A stretch of DNA of 22,826 nucleotides from contig CAZTCQ010000040.1 in the NCBI GenBank assembly GCA_964612525.1, positions 1 through 22,826 of the forward strand, given 5' to 3'. The stretch comes from JAGNRR01 sp964612525 (GTDB taxonomy: Bacteria; Bacteroidota; Bacteroidia; Chitinophagales; Chitinophagaceae). The notes under the pieces are model-generated. The model made no database searches. It was not told the origin of the DNA and saw only the letters and a list, made by a program, of their open reading frames with translations. The stretch's first letter is position 1. The number at the start of each line of letters is the position of its first letter. Made by a program: the position numbers and the translations under genes. This document shows, in pieces, positions 1 to 7,708 of this stretch.

Positions 1-31
1 TTCTTATAAGCTCTTGCTCTGATAATTGCAT
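1..31 (-). CDS. lysS: Lysine--tRNA ligase, N-terminal fragment (probable)
   Basis: Only the first ten codons lie in the window. They read Met-Gln-Leu-Ser-Glu-Gln-Glu-Leu-Ile-Arg, with the ATG as the complement of bases 29-31, and the frame runs off the left edge. Bacteroidota lysyl-tRNA synthetases typically begin with an LSEQE(I/L)IRR motif, which is the reason for the call. The enzyme charges tRNA-Lys in the cytoplasm. A near-consensus -7 box lies 7 bases upstream of the ATG. The gene is divergent from the T9SS cargo gene at 168. Ten residues are little evidence, so this is a motif-based inference; another gene with a similar start cannot be excluded. Confidence 0.55.
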   Translation of the reverse strand, partial: MQLSEQELIR

Positions 32-38
32 AGTCGTG

Positions 39-46
39 CAAAGATG
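39..46 (-). promoter_or_regulatory. Putative -7 box for the leftward lysS-like gene
   Basis: On the minus strand the sequence is CATCTTTG, a 7/8 match to the Bacteroidota TAnnTTTG -7 element, 7 bases from the ATG. No convincing -33 TTTG is visible about 19 bases further upstream, so support is modest. The rest of the 136-base divergent spacer shows no clear hairpin or repeat. Confidence 0.3.
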
Positions 47-167
47 TAGTGAAATGTGGAATGAAACATAATGTATCGCTATTTTCTTGACAAGAAAGTG
101 ACTCCATAGCTAAGTTTCAGAACAAGAAATATCATGAATTTTCCGTAACTTCACACAAAACATTTTT

Positions 168-2039
168 ATGAAACGTATTGCTTTACTACTTACCGTTTGC
201 CTCTTAACTTTTTCATTGGCCGATGCTCAGATTGTGTCATCAGATATACAGTCTACCCCACTGCAAAAAGTAGCGCAATTCCCGAATGCACTTACCAACA
301 CCTCATGGAACACAGCCTTACGAACTAGCATAAGCAAACCTCACTCCTTTGCAAATGTGAGCGCCATAAAGGAGGACAACTTACTAAAGCGCAAAACGAT
401 TCAAAACTCTCCCTCACAAAGCAATAAAACCCTAGGCGCTTCGCCTGTGGTTGGCAACAGTTTTAGAGGAAACGATTTAAACTCATTCACGCCTTCCGAT
501 AATGATATTGCCATCAGCAATGACGGTATTATTGTAAGTGTAATCAATCAAAATATTGAAGTATATGCTGCAAATGGTTCTCAACTGTTAGGCTATTCTC
601 GGTGGAATGATTTTATTGATGATTCCACTTTAACTCGTGGAAAATTTGATCCACGTGTATTATATGACCCATATCATGATCGATTTATTACTTGTATTCT
701 CCATGCTCCAGCCGACACTTTGCGTACGAGCATTATCATTGCCTTTTCGCAAACCAACGATCCTTTGCAAGCTTGGAATATTTATAACCTAACGGGTAAC
801 CCAATTCAAAATGGTGGGTGGACTGATTTCCCTTCTATTGGAATCAATGAACATGAACTTTTTTTAAATGCCAATCTTTTTCAAGGACCGCCTGCTTATT
901 CTTATTTAGGAACCTACATTCAGCAAATTGATTTGGCCTCCGCTTATGCCGGCTCTGCATTACAAAATAAAGTATGGTCAGGTTTTGATGAAACAAAATT
1001 CATCACACTTAGCCCTGCTCCCGATGGACAACTAAAAGCCACAGGTGCGGAAAATATGCGCTTTGCCATGCTAAATCCTGGAATGGATTCTTTGGTTTAT
1101 ATGTTTAATATTACTGGTAAAATGAATGACACCTCTGCCCGAGTCACCACAAATTCATATCCTATCCCTACCTTCAGTGCTTGTGCGAGAGGTTATATTA
1201 AAGATCCGAATAGCACTTTTATTGATTCAATCACTACGGGTTCTTCCTGGGTTCAAAATGCATTTACCGTGGACAACAAAGTTCACTTTACGTTTTCGGC
1301 AGACGCAAATGGTTTTTGCGGTGTGCATTACGGCCGAATCGATTTAGACGAACAAACCGCCAGTTACACTACTTATTCAGAAGCGAATCAAAATTTAGCG
1401 TATCCTGCCATTGCTTCTATTGGGTATGATGCAAATGATAAAACGACGGCTATGGTCTATCTAAAATCTAGCTTAACGGTTCTTCCAGAGGTAGTGGCTA
1501 TTACAATAGACGACAATATGAATTGGAGTACGCCGCAAACCATAAAACAAGGGGATACGATAATTGATATCCTAGGCGCAGGCAACAATCCTACCGGTAC
1601 TGAACGCTGGGGCGACTACAGCGGAATGACCCGTAAATACAATGCAGTAACCCAACCCGAAGTATGGCTTTTTGGATGTTACTCAGCCAACACCTCCACT
1701 CGAATGACGAGTTGGGCCAATTGGATTGCACAGCTTAAAACGGCAGATTTTCCTGTGGGTGTTTCTGACCAATCAAAAAATGAAGCCGCGGCAACAGTTT
1801 ACCCCAATCCAACCGCTTCTGATTATAAAATTTCGTTTGACCTGTCGAAAGAGAGTATGGTGGAGCTAGCCCTCTATGATATACGCGGACGATTTGTGAA
1901 ACAACTTTTTAAAGGCATGCTACCAAAAAGTAAAAATGAATTAGCCTTCAATCGGAATGCACTTGCAAATGGTCAATACTTTATTCAATTAAGTTTGGAT
2001 GGAGAATTGCAGACTAAAAAACTCGTGGTTGTAGAATAG
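168..2039 (+). CDS. Secreted protein with type IX secretion (type A) C-terminal sorting domain
   Basis: A 623-residue exported protein. Residues 1-21 form a Sec signal peptide (MKR, a hydrophobic stretch, then cleavage after ADAQ). The last ~80 residues form a T9SS type A sorting domain: it opens with VYPNP near residue 544, continues with LALYDIRGR and NGQYFIQLSLDG, and ends in KKLVVVE. The family role of that domain is export across the outer membrane and attachment or release at the surface. The middle (about 95-520) is rich in beta-type segments, aromatic residues and Asn/Ser/Thr, with phrases such as DPRVLYDPYHDRF that recur in propeller-like Bacteroidota secreted proteins. I recognise no catalytic motif there. 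Residues 22-95 are Ser/Asn-rich and look like a linker. The gene stands alone. Function is unknown; the secretion route is the confident part. Confidence 0.85.
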   Translation: MKRIALLLTVCLLTFSLADAQIVSSDIQSTPLQKVAQFPNALTNTSWNTALRTSISKPHSFANVSAIKEDNLLKRKTIQNSPSQSNKTLGASPVVGNSFRGNDLNSFTPSDNDIAISNDGIIVSVINQNIEVYAANGSQLLGYSRWNDFIDDSTLTRGKFDPRVLYDPYHDRFITCILHAPADTLRTSIIIAFSQTNDPLQAWNIYNLTGNPIQNGGWTDFPSIGINEHELFLNANLFQGPPAYSYLGTYIQQIDLASAYAGSALQNKVWSGFDETKFITLSPAPDGQLKATGAENMRFAMLNPGMDSLVYMFNITGKMNDTSARVTTNSYPIPTFSACARGYIKDPNSTFIDSITTGSSWVQNAFTVDNKVHFTFSADANGFCGVHYGRIDLDEQTASYTTYSEANQNLAYPAIASIGYDANDKTTAMVYLKSSLTVLPEVVAITIDDNMNWSTPQTIKQGDTIIDILGAGNNPTGTERWGDYSGMTRKYNAVTQPEVWLFGCYSANTSTRMTSWANWIAQLKTADFPVGVSDQSKNEAAATVYPNPTASDYKISFDLSKESMVELALYDIRGRFVKQLFKGMLPKSKNELAFNRNALANGQYFIQLSLDGELQTKKLVVVE

Positions 2040-2058
2040 TTTTTCTAAAAACTTTTTT
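2038..2058 (+). terminator. Weak A/T-rich hairpin after the T9SS cargo gene
   Basis: AGTTTT and AAAACT (2038-2043 and 2048-2053) can pair around a 4-base loop, followed by five further T (2054-2058). The stem has only two G-C pairs, so this is at best a weak intrinsic terminator. It begins inside the stop codon of the upstream gene. Confidence 0.25.
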
Positions 2059-2136
2059 ACTTAATCATTATTCATCTTCTTTTTAGAGTCCTAGCGAACC
2101 AAAGAGAAGTGAGATCATTGCGATTTAACAAGCGAT

Positions 2137-2949
2137 ATGCACCGCAATAACATATTCAATCAGGGTTACGACTTCTTGCTTTTAGCAGATGAACACCCTT
2201 CGTTGAAGCCCTTACTATTCAAAAATGAATACGACAGATGGACCATTGATTTTGGTATTAAAAAAAATGTTCGTTTGTTTAATCAAGCCTTAGTAAAAAA
2301 ATATTTTGACATTGATCATTGGGAAATTCCCGAAGAAAACCTCTGTCCTACCATACCCGGGCGAGCTGATTACTTATACCACCTCAAAGATTTTCTAGGC
2401 GAAGGGCCCAAGAAACTATTTGATATTGGTACTGGCGCAAGCGTTGTTTATCCTCTTGTCGGAAATCGACTTTTCAATTGGACCTTTGTTGGTTCTGAAA
2501 TTTCAACTAAATCCTTAGCCAATGCTCAGAAAATTTTAGAAGCAAATGAGATTACAATCAATGAAATTGAAATCAGACAACAAAAAGTAAAGCGAAACTT
2601 CTTTAAGAATATAATTCAAGAGAACGAAACATTTGATGCTAGTATTTGCAATCCCCCTTTTTTCGAATCAGAAGAACAAGCCACTTCTTGGAATTGGAAA
2701 AAATGGAAATCAGACAAAGCAAAAAGTGTTGGCACGCTATCGGAGTTGGTGGTAAAAGGAGGTGAAAAGCTTTTTATTTCAAACATGATAAGAGAAAGTG
2801 TGAACTACAAGAATCAAATTAAATTCTTTACGACTTTAGTTTCCAAAAGCTCCACGGTACCTCTAATCAAAAAAGAATGCGAGCAGGTTGAGGTGAGCTC
2901 ACTGGAATTTATAGAACTCAAGACGGGCAAGAAGGTTTCGAGGATTGCT
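2137..2949 (+). CDS. rlmF: 23S rRNA (adenine(1618)-N6)-methyltransferase, 3' end lost in assembly gap
   Basis: Cytoplasmic SAM-dependent methyltransferase of the RlmF/METTL16 family, which N6-methylates A1618 of 23S rRNA. The 271 visible residues follow the E. coli protein closely. They include an N-terminal MHRNN...YDF, the block LCPTIPGRADYLYHL near 69-83, motif I FDIGTGASVVYPL at 95-107, SEISTKSLANAQ near 120-131, and the catalytic CNPPF at 171-175. The ATG at 2137 gives the expected N-terminus. The reading frame enters the 100-N gap after residues KVSRIA, which aligns close to the C-terminal SRFIAWTF of E. coli RlmF, so only the last few residues should be missing. Just right of the gap, 3063-3080 reads Leu-Ala-Trp-Ser-Ile-stop, which could be the true C-terminus. 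A terminator follows at 3117. The last codons are unresolved. Confidence 0.92.
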
Positions 2950-3049
2950 NNNNNNNNNNNNNNNNNNNNNNNNNNNNNNNNNNNNNNNNNNNNNNNNNNN
3001 NNNNNNNNNNNNNNNNNNNNNNNNNNNNNNNNNNNNNNNNNNNNNNNNN
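2950..3049. other. Assembly gap (100 N)
   Basis: Exactly 100 consecutive N, the usual placeholder for a scaffold gap of unknown size. It interrupts the 3' end of rlmF. The true length may be shorter or longer, and any reading frame carried across it is not meaningful. Confidence 0.97.
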
Positions 3050-3116
3050 TAGCTTGCCACCCTTAGCGTGGTCTATTTAATTAAAGACAATGACATGGAA
3101 GATTTAAAACGAAAAC

Positions 3117-3153
3117 AAAAAAAATCCTGTCACGCTAAGCGTGACAGGATTTT
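3117..3153. terminator. Bidirectional intrinsic terminator between rlmF and gcvP
   Basis: A perfect inverted repeat with 16-base arms (3121-3136 and 3138-3153) surrounds a single central base at 3137. The core is CCTGTCACGCT / AGCGTGACAGG. An eight-A run at 3117-3124 gives a strong T tract for the minus strand, so it mainly serves gcvP, ending 22 bases after the gcvP stop. The plus-strand T run is short (TTTT, partly in the stem). Placed between two convergent genes, it can serve both. Confidence 0.9.
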
Positions 3154-3174
3154 CAATATCCACTGTCCTATATA

Positions 3175-6027
3175 TTAAGCCTCAACAACTTCTTCCATAT
3201 AACTTTCAATCGGCTCGCAGCTGCAAATTAAGTTACGGTCACCATGCGTATCATTTACACGGCTTACACTCGGCCAGAATTTAGCATGCTTCACAAATTC
3301 TAATGGGAAGGCCGCTTTTTGACGACTGTATTTTTTCTCCCAATGGTCCGCAGTAATAATCGCTTGTGTATGAGGCGCATTTTTTAATACACTTTCCCCT
3401 ATTTCATATTTACCATCTATCACTTCCTGAATCTCTTCTCGGATAGAAAGCATTGCATCACAGAATCGGTCTAGCTCCGCTTTGTCTTCACTTTCAGTAG
3501 GCTCAATCATTAGTGTGCCTGGTACAGGAAATGCCAAGGTTGGTGCATGGAATCCATAATCCATTAATCGTTTAGCAACGTCAGCAGCTTCAATTCCATC
3601 AGCCTTAAACGGGCGAAGGTCCACTATAAATTCGTGGGCACACATTCCGTTTTCTCCGGTATATAAAATTTCAAAACTATCAGACAAGCGCTTCTTCATA
3701 TAGTTTGCGTTTAAAATCGCAAACTCAGTTGACTCTCGCAAGCCTCTGATTCCTAACATTTTGATATAAGCATACGAAATAAGTAAAATACTAGCACTAC
3801 CATATGGCGCACCACTTACCGCTCCAATGGCTTCTTCGCCACCTACTTTCATTAATTTATGATTTGGCAAAAAAGGAATCAATTGCTTCCGTACACAAAT
3901 AGGCCCCATACCAGGACCACCTCCTCCATGAGGAATCGCAAAAGTTTTATGCAAATTTAAGTGGCAAACATCAGCACCAATTTCACCTGGGCTCGTTAAA
4001 CCAACCTGAGCATTCATATTCGCACCGTCCATATATACCTGCCCACCATTATCATGTATCGTTTGGCAAATTTCTTTTATCGAAGCCTCAAACACACCGT
4101 GCGTTGAAGGGTAGGTAATCATCAAACCAGCTAAATTTTCTTTATGCTGTTCTACTTTTTCTTTCAGGTCAGCCACGTCAATATTTCCGCGTTCATCACA
4201 TTTTACAATTACTATTTTGAACCCACACATCACCGCTGAGGCAGGATTTGTTCCATGGGCGGAGACTGGAATAATAATTATGTTTCTATGCTCGTCACCT
4301 CGACTTTTATGATAACCTTTAATAGCCAATAATCCAGCATACTCACCTTGAGCCCCCGAGTTTGGCTGTAAACTACAAGCATCAAAACCTGTAATTTCTG
4401 ATAAATCTTTTTCTAACTCTTCAATCATTTGAGCATAACCTTTCCACTGATCTGCAGGCGCAAAAGGATGAATGCTGTTCCAAGCTCCTTGACTCACCGG
4501 CATCATTTCGCTAGCAGCATTTAACTTCATCGTACAACTCCCCAAGCTAATCATAGAACGATTTAATGAAATGTCCTTATCCTCTAAAGTGCGGATATAA
4601 CGCATCATTTGAGATTCAGTGCGATAGGTATTAAAATTAGGGTGCGTCAAAAAAGTGGATTCCCTTTTTAGAGTTGCCGGAATATTTTCCAACACAACAT
4701 CATCAGCTAAACTTACCCCAAGTAATTCTGCAATTTTAGTTACATCAGCTTCTGTCAAAGTTTCATCAAAAGATAAGCCAATGTGACCGTCACCAAACGG
4801 ACGCACATTGAATCCTGCATCAGCAAAACTTTTAACGATCGCTTCTTCATTCTCAACTTTTACTTTTAGCGTGTCAAAAAATGATTCGTTTACTTGTTTT
4901 GCTCCCAAAGCATCGGCTACTTGTTTTGTATAAGCAGAAATACGATTGGCAATTCTCTTTAAACCTTCCGCACCATGATAAACAGCGTACATCGCCGCCA
5001 TATTAGCTAACAAGGCTTGCGCCGTACAAATGTTGGAAGTTGCTTTTTCGCGACGAATATGCTGCTCCCGAGTTTGCAGAGCCATACGCACGCAACGCTC
5101 GCCTTGTGCATCAATGGTTACGCCAATGATTCGTCCAGGAATATTTCTTTTATATTTATCTAAGGTTGCAAAAAAAGCAGCATGAGGGCCACCAAAACCA
5201 ATCGGCACTCCAAAACGCTGCGTCGTTCCAACAGCAATGGCTGCTCCTAATTCACCGGGAGGTGTTAAAAGAACCAAAGATAAAATATCACAAATCATAA
5301 CGGTATCAGCCCCTTTTTCTTTCGCGTCAGAAATGAAGGATTTATAGTCAATGATTGCCCCATCATTATTGGTGTATTGAACTACTGTTGCAAAGTAACT
5401 CTCATCAATTTCTGCTTCACTCACTTTACCTACCACCACTTCTACGCCAATTGGCCAAGCACGCGTTTGAATCAAATCTAAGGTTTGCGGAAAAATATTC
5501 TCGTCTACAAATACTTTTGTTTTTTCTTTTTTGCGTTGACTACCAAAAAGCATAGTTACGCCCTCCGCCGCAGCGGTTGCCTCGTCTAATAAGGAAGCAT
5601 TTGCAATTGGCAAAGCTGTTAAATCACTAACCACCGTCTGAAAATTTAATAGACTTTCTAAGCGACCTTGTGCAATCTCGGCTTGGTAGGGTGTGTACTG
5701 AGTATACCAACCTGGGTTTTCAAAAATATTTCGTAAGATTACTGATGGAGTTATGGTACCATAATAGCCCATCCCAATCATGTTTTTCTTCACCACATTT
5801 TTATTACCCATAGCGGTAATATTATTTAAATAATCATACTCGCTCACGGCTTTAGAAACATCCAAATCCTTATGAGTTCGAATACTATCTGGCACCGTTT
5901 CCTCAATAAGTTTTTCCATGCTTTCTATGCCCAATGTCTTTAGCATTTCTGCTGTCTCAGTAGCATCAGGACCGATGTGACGCTGAATAAATTCTTGCTG
6001 TTGAAGATCTTTAAGTTTTTGCAACAT
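3175..6027 (-). CDS. gcvP: Glycine dehydrogenase (decarboxylating), P-protein of the glycine cleavage system
   Basis: PLP enzyme that decarboxylates glycine and passes the aminomethyl group to lipoyl-GcvH. At 950 residues it is the one-chain form with both the P1-like and P2-like halves. Visible signatures are FIQRHIGP near the N-terminus, LDEATAAAEG, SLGSCTMKLNA and QPNSGAQGEYAGL. The PLP-lysine motif NLHKTFAIPHGGGGPG has Lys694 as the probable Schiff-base residue. The C-terminus carries FHAPTLAFPVPGTLMIEPTESE. I chose the ATG at 6027. A longer frame from a TTG at 6060 would cross the TACTTTTG promoter box, and the family's N-terminus fits the ATG. gcvT and gcvH are not in the window. The gene is transcribed alone and ends at the strong terminator at 3117. 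Confidence 0.97.
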   Translation of the reverse strand: MLQKLKDLQQQEFIQRHIGPDATETAEMLKTLGIESMEKLIEETVPDSIRTHKDLDVSKAVSEYDYLNNITAMGNKNVVKKNMIGMGYYGTITPSVILRNIFENPGWYTQYTPYQAEIAQGRLESLLNFQTVVSDLTALPIANASLLDEATAAAEGVTMLFGSQRKKEKTKVFVDENIFPQTLDLIQTRAWPIGVEVVVGKVSEAEIDESYFATVVQYTNNDGAIIDYKSFISDAKEKGADTVMICDILSLVLLTPPGELGAAIAVGTTQRFGVPIGFGGPHAAFFATLDKYKRNIPGRIIGVTIDAQGERCVRMALQTREQHIRREKATSNICTAQALLANMAAMYAVYHGAEGLKRIANRISAYTKQVADALGAKQVNESFFDTLKVKVENEEAIVKSFADAGFNVRPFGDGHIGLSFDETLTEADVTKIAELLGVSLADDVVLENIPATLKRESTFLTHPNFNTYRTESQMMRYIRTLEDKDISLNRSMISLGSCTMKLNAASEMMPVSQGAWNSIHPFAPADQWKGYAQMIEELEKDLSEITGFDACSLQPNSGAQGEYAGLLAIKGYHKSRGDEHRNIIIIPVSAHGTNPASAVMCGFKIVIVKCDERGNIDVADLKEKVEQHKENLAGLMITYPSTHGVFEASIKEICQTIHDNGGQVYMDGANMNAQVGLTSPGEIGADVCHLNLHKTFAIPHGGGGPGMGPICVRKQLIPFLPNHKLMKVGGEEAIGAVSGAPYGSASILLISYAYIKMLGIRGLRESTEFAILNANYMKKRLSDSFEILYTGENGMCAHEFIVDLRPFKADGIEAADVAKRLMDYGFHAPTLAFPVPGTLMIEPTESEDKAELDRFCDAMLSIREEIQEVIDGKYEIGESVLKNAPHTQAIITADHWEKKYSRQKAAFPLEFVKHAKFWPSVSRVNDTHGDRNLICSCEPIESYMEEVVEA

Positions 6028-6045
6028 ACGTATCAAATTAGTTTG

Positions 6046-6053
6046 CAAAAGTA
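6046..6053 (-). promoter_or_regulatory. -7 promoter box of gcvP
   Basis: The minus strand reads TACTTTTG, a perfect match to the Bacteroidota TAnnTTTG element, 18 bases before the gcvP ATG at 6027. It implies a leader of only about 10-15 bases, which rules out a glycine riboswitch in front of gcvP. No strong -33 TTTG is visible. Confidence 0.6.
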
Positions 6054-6060
6054 GCCCCAA

Positions 6061-6099
6061 TGTAATTTTCTCATGCCTTATGGCATAGAAAATTTTACA
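6061..6099. repeat. Imperfect 39-base palindrome in the gcvP / OMP divergent region
   Basis: ATGCC (6073-6077) and GGCAT (6082-6086) pair around a TTAT loop. The flanks TTTTCT and AGAAAA extend the symmetry with one unpaired C at 6072. Outer TGTAA and TTACA at the ends are offset by two bases. The element lies 7 bases upstream of the gcvP -7 box. It could be an operator for gcvP or an RNA hairpin in rightward transcripts. It lacks a G/C-rich stem, so it is unlikely to be a good terminator. Confidence 0.4.
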
Positions 6100-6215
6100 G
6101 TGGGATATGCCGCCAAAGTCCGATATATTTTAGATTTTGGATAAATTAGTTCGCATAAGAAAACGTTCGCGGTATCAATTAGGAAGTCGGCATTTATTGT
6201 TATTTTTAAGTGGAA

Positions 6216-6896
6216 ATGCGAACGAAAATTTTGATAGCAATAACGCTCTGTTTAGTTTTTTGGACCCTTCCCATGCCCACGTGGGCACAAGAAAAGTCAG
6301 AGAAACAAGCAAAAGTAACTCGTGTTAAAAAAGGAAACATAATGCTGACAGCAGGTTATGGAGTCCCAAGTGCCTTGCGCATCTACCTAAGACGAGAAGA
6401 GGCAGGAAAAGATTTGACCGTTGATGGCATTGGACCTCTTATGGCAAAGTTAGAATATTGCCTTTTTAAAAAATTTACGATAGGTGTCAGTGGCACTTAT
6501 GCCAAAAATGATGTGCACTGGATACAAGATGCCAAGAATAGTTTAGGTGATTTTGAGCCCTTCCGACACGGGGTGATTGTAACGGAGGCAGCTTTAGGCC
6601 TTCGCCTTAATTACTATTTTTTGAACCGAGCCAAATGGAATATGTATGGCGGTTTAGGTGCTGGGAGAGGATATGCCAATGCAGAAACCTATACGGAGGC
6701 TCCAAAAGATAAAGTTTATATCAATCATACGTTTCCTAGTCCTTATCACTTTGAAGGTACTGTGGGTGGACGCTACTTTTTCACTAAAAATATTGGACTC
6801 TATGCTGAGTTAGGAATTGGGCAAAGCTGGTTGCTGTACGAATACTATTATATTCCGGCGGCTCTAGGCCAGATTGGTATCAGTTTAAAATTATAA
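6216..6896 (+). CDS. Outer-membrane beta-barrel-like protein, uncharacterised
   Basis: About 226 residues with a signal peptide of roughly 23 residues (MRTKILIAITLCLVFW... cleaved after TWAQ). The mature part alternates hydrophobic and polar residues in repeated strands with many Gly and aromatic positions: GNIMLTAGYG, FTIGVSGTY, ALGLRLNYYF, WNMYGGLGAG, FEGTVGGRYFF, IGLYAELGIG. It ends in a beta-signal-like GQIGISLKL. This pattern is typical of small 8-stranded outer-membrane barrels of the OmpA/porin-like class. I prefer the ATG at 6216 to the GTG at 6210 because it gives a normal n-region, although the two starts differ by only two residues. It is a single gene followed by a good terminator. 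No ligand or partner can be inferred. Confidence 0.75.
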   Translation: MRTKILIAITLCLVFWTLPMPTWAQEKSEKQAKVTRVKKGNIMLTAGYGVPSALRIYLRREEAGKDLTVDGIGPLMAKLEYCLFKKFTIGVSGTYAKNDVHWIQDAKNSLGDFEPFRHGVIVTEAALGLRLNYYFLNRAKWNMYGGLGAGRGYANAETYTEAPKDKVYINHTFPSPYHFEGTVGGRYFFTKNIGLYAELGIGQSWLLYEYYYIPAALGQIGISLKL

Positions 6897-6921
6897 TGGC
6901 AAGATTCTTTTTTATAGAAAA

Positions 6922-6950
6922 AGCCCGACACTCGTCGGGCTCGTTTTTTT
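6922..6950 (+). terminator. Intrinsic terminator of the beta-barrel gene
   Basis: AGCCCGAC (6922-6929) pairs with GTCGGGCT (6934-6941) around an ACTC loop, followed by CG and seven T. This is a strong rightward terminator 25 bases after the stop. Upstream A residues (6918-6922) could give weak activity in the other direction for the convergent lipoprotein gene. Confidence 0.92.
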
Positions 6951-6971
6951 CATTTACAATAAATACTCAGA

Positions 6972-7586
6972 CTATATTAAGTCAAATACACCTAATATAC
7001 TAGCTAGAAATTCGACTTGCGTGCCTGCTTGCAACGTATGAGTTCCAGCTCGTTTTGTACCAAACAAAGAGATTTTCACCGAATCTGCATTAAAGACTTC
7101 TTTTACATCAGTACGCGTCATGTCCAATAACAATTCTCTTTGACCTAGCGGATAATTGAATTTAGAACCAAATAATAATGGACTAGAACCATCTACTTTA
7201 CTTACAAAAACCCATATACTATCCATGAAGTCTAGTGTCTGATTTGGATTGTTTATTAAACTCACTTGTAAGGTATCTCCCTTGATACTAATAACTTTAT
7301 CTCTTGAAGTTCCTTTAGTCGCTAATGTGGCATCCACATTAGACGGGAAGTTTCCAGAAAACGCAGGTAAGCGAATGCCCACCGGTGCATTTTGAAAATC
7401 TTGTTGAGCAGTGGGTGGAAAGTCACCTTGTTCTCGAATCCGAATTCTAAACTCATCCGTAACTTGGGCTCCGCCACCGCCTCCTGAACCTCCTCCGGGA
7501 TTATTGGGGTCGTCTTTCTTACAAGACCAAAAAGCGAATGCACATACGATTGCCAAGGTGGCAAAAATCATTGAATTTCTTTTCAT
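6972..7586 (-). CDS. Putative surface-exposed lipoprotein, unknown function
   Basis: A 204-residue protein with a lipoprotein signal: MKRNS, a hydrophobic stretch, then FWSC with Cys22 as the lipidation site. The residues just after the cysteine are KKDD, which fits the acidic lipoprotein export signal described for Bacteroidota surface lipoproteins, so the protein probably sits on the outer face of the outer membrane. A Pro/Gly linker (residues 27-39, GGGSGGGGG) leads to a single ~165-residue domain rich in beta-type segments, for example VISIKGDTLQVSL and SIWVFVSK. I recognise no family or active site. It ends hydrophobically in FLASILGVFDLI. It is convergent with the beta-barrel gene and divergent from the exported protein at 7709. 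Confidence 0.75.
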   Translation of the reverse strand: MKRNSMIFATLAIVCAFAFWSCKKDDPNNPGGGSGGGGGAQVTDEFRIRIREQGDFPPTAQQDFQNAPVGIRLPAFSGNFPSNVDATLATKGTSRDKVISIKGDTLQVSLINNPNQTLDFMDSIWVFVSKVDGSSPLLFGSKFNYPLGQRELLLDMTRTDVKEVFNADSVKISLFGTKRAGTHTLQAGTQVEFLASILGVFDLI

Positions 7587-7693
7587 AATACTAATATAAC
7601 GTAATCTATACTTCAGACGTTAGCGGCTTGGACATTTTATTATTTTTATTACTAAAAATACTTGGAAATAATCCCGAAAACCGTTGAATCAAC

Positions 7694-7701
7694 TATCTTT
7701 G
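7694..7701 (+). promoter_or_regulatory. -7 promoter box of the exported four-Cys protein gene
   Basis: TATCTTTG matches TAnnTTTG perfectly and ends only 7 bases before the ATG at 7709. The transcript would therefore start at or within a few bases of the start codon, giving a nearly leaderless mRNA. A TTG at 7684-7686 is too close to be the -33 element. Confidence 0.6.
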
Positions 7702-7708
7702 GTACCAT

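Noticed and set aside
2950..3066. rlmF reading frame continued through the N run to a stop at 3066
   Set aside because: The gap size is arbitrary, so the frame after it carries no information.
6028..6060. Longer gcvP starting at TTG 6060 (11 extra residues)
   Set aside because: The extension crosses the TACTTTTG promoter box at 6046-6053, and the family N-terminus fits the ATG at 6027.
6137..6328. 63-codon rightward open frame overlapping the beta-barrel gene
   Set aside because: It has no protein-like character, overlaps the signal-peptide region of a better-supported gene in another frame, and has no start context.
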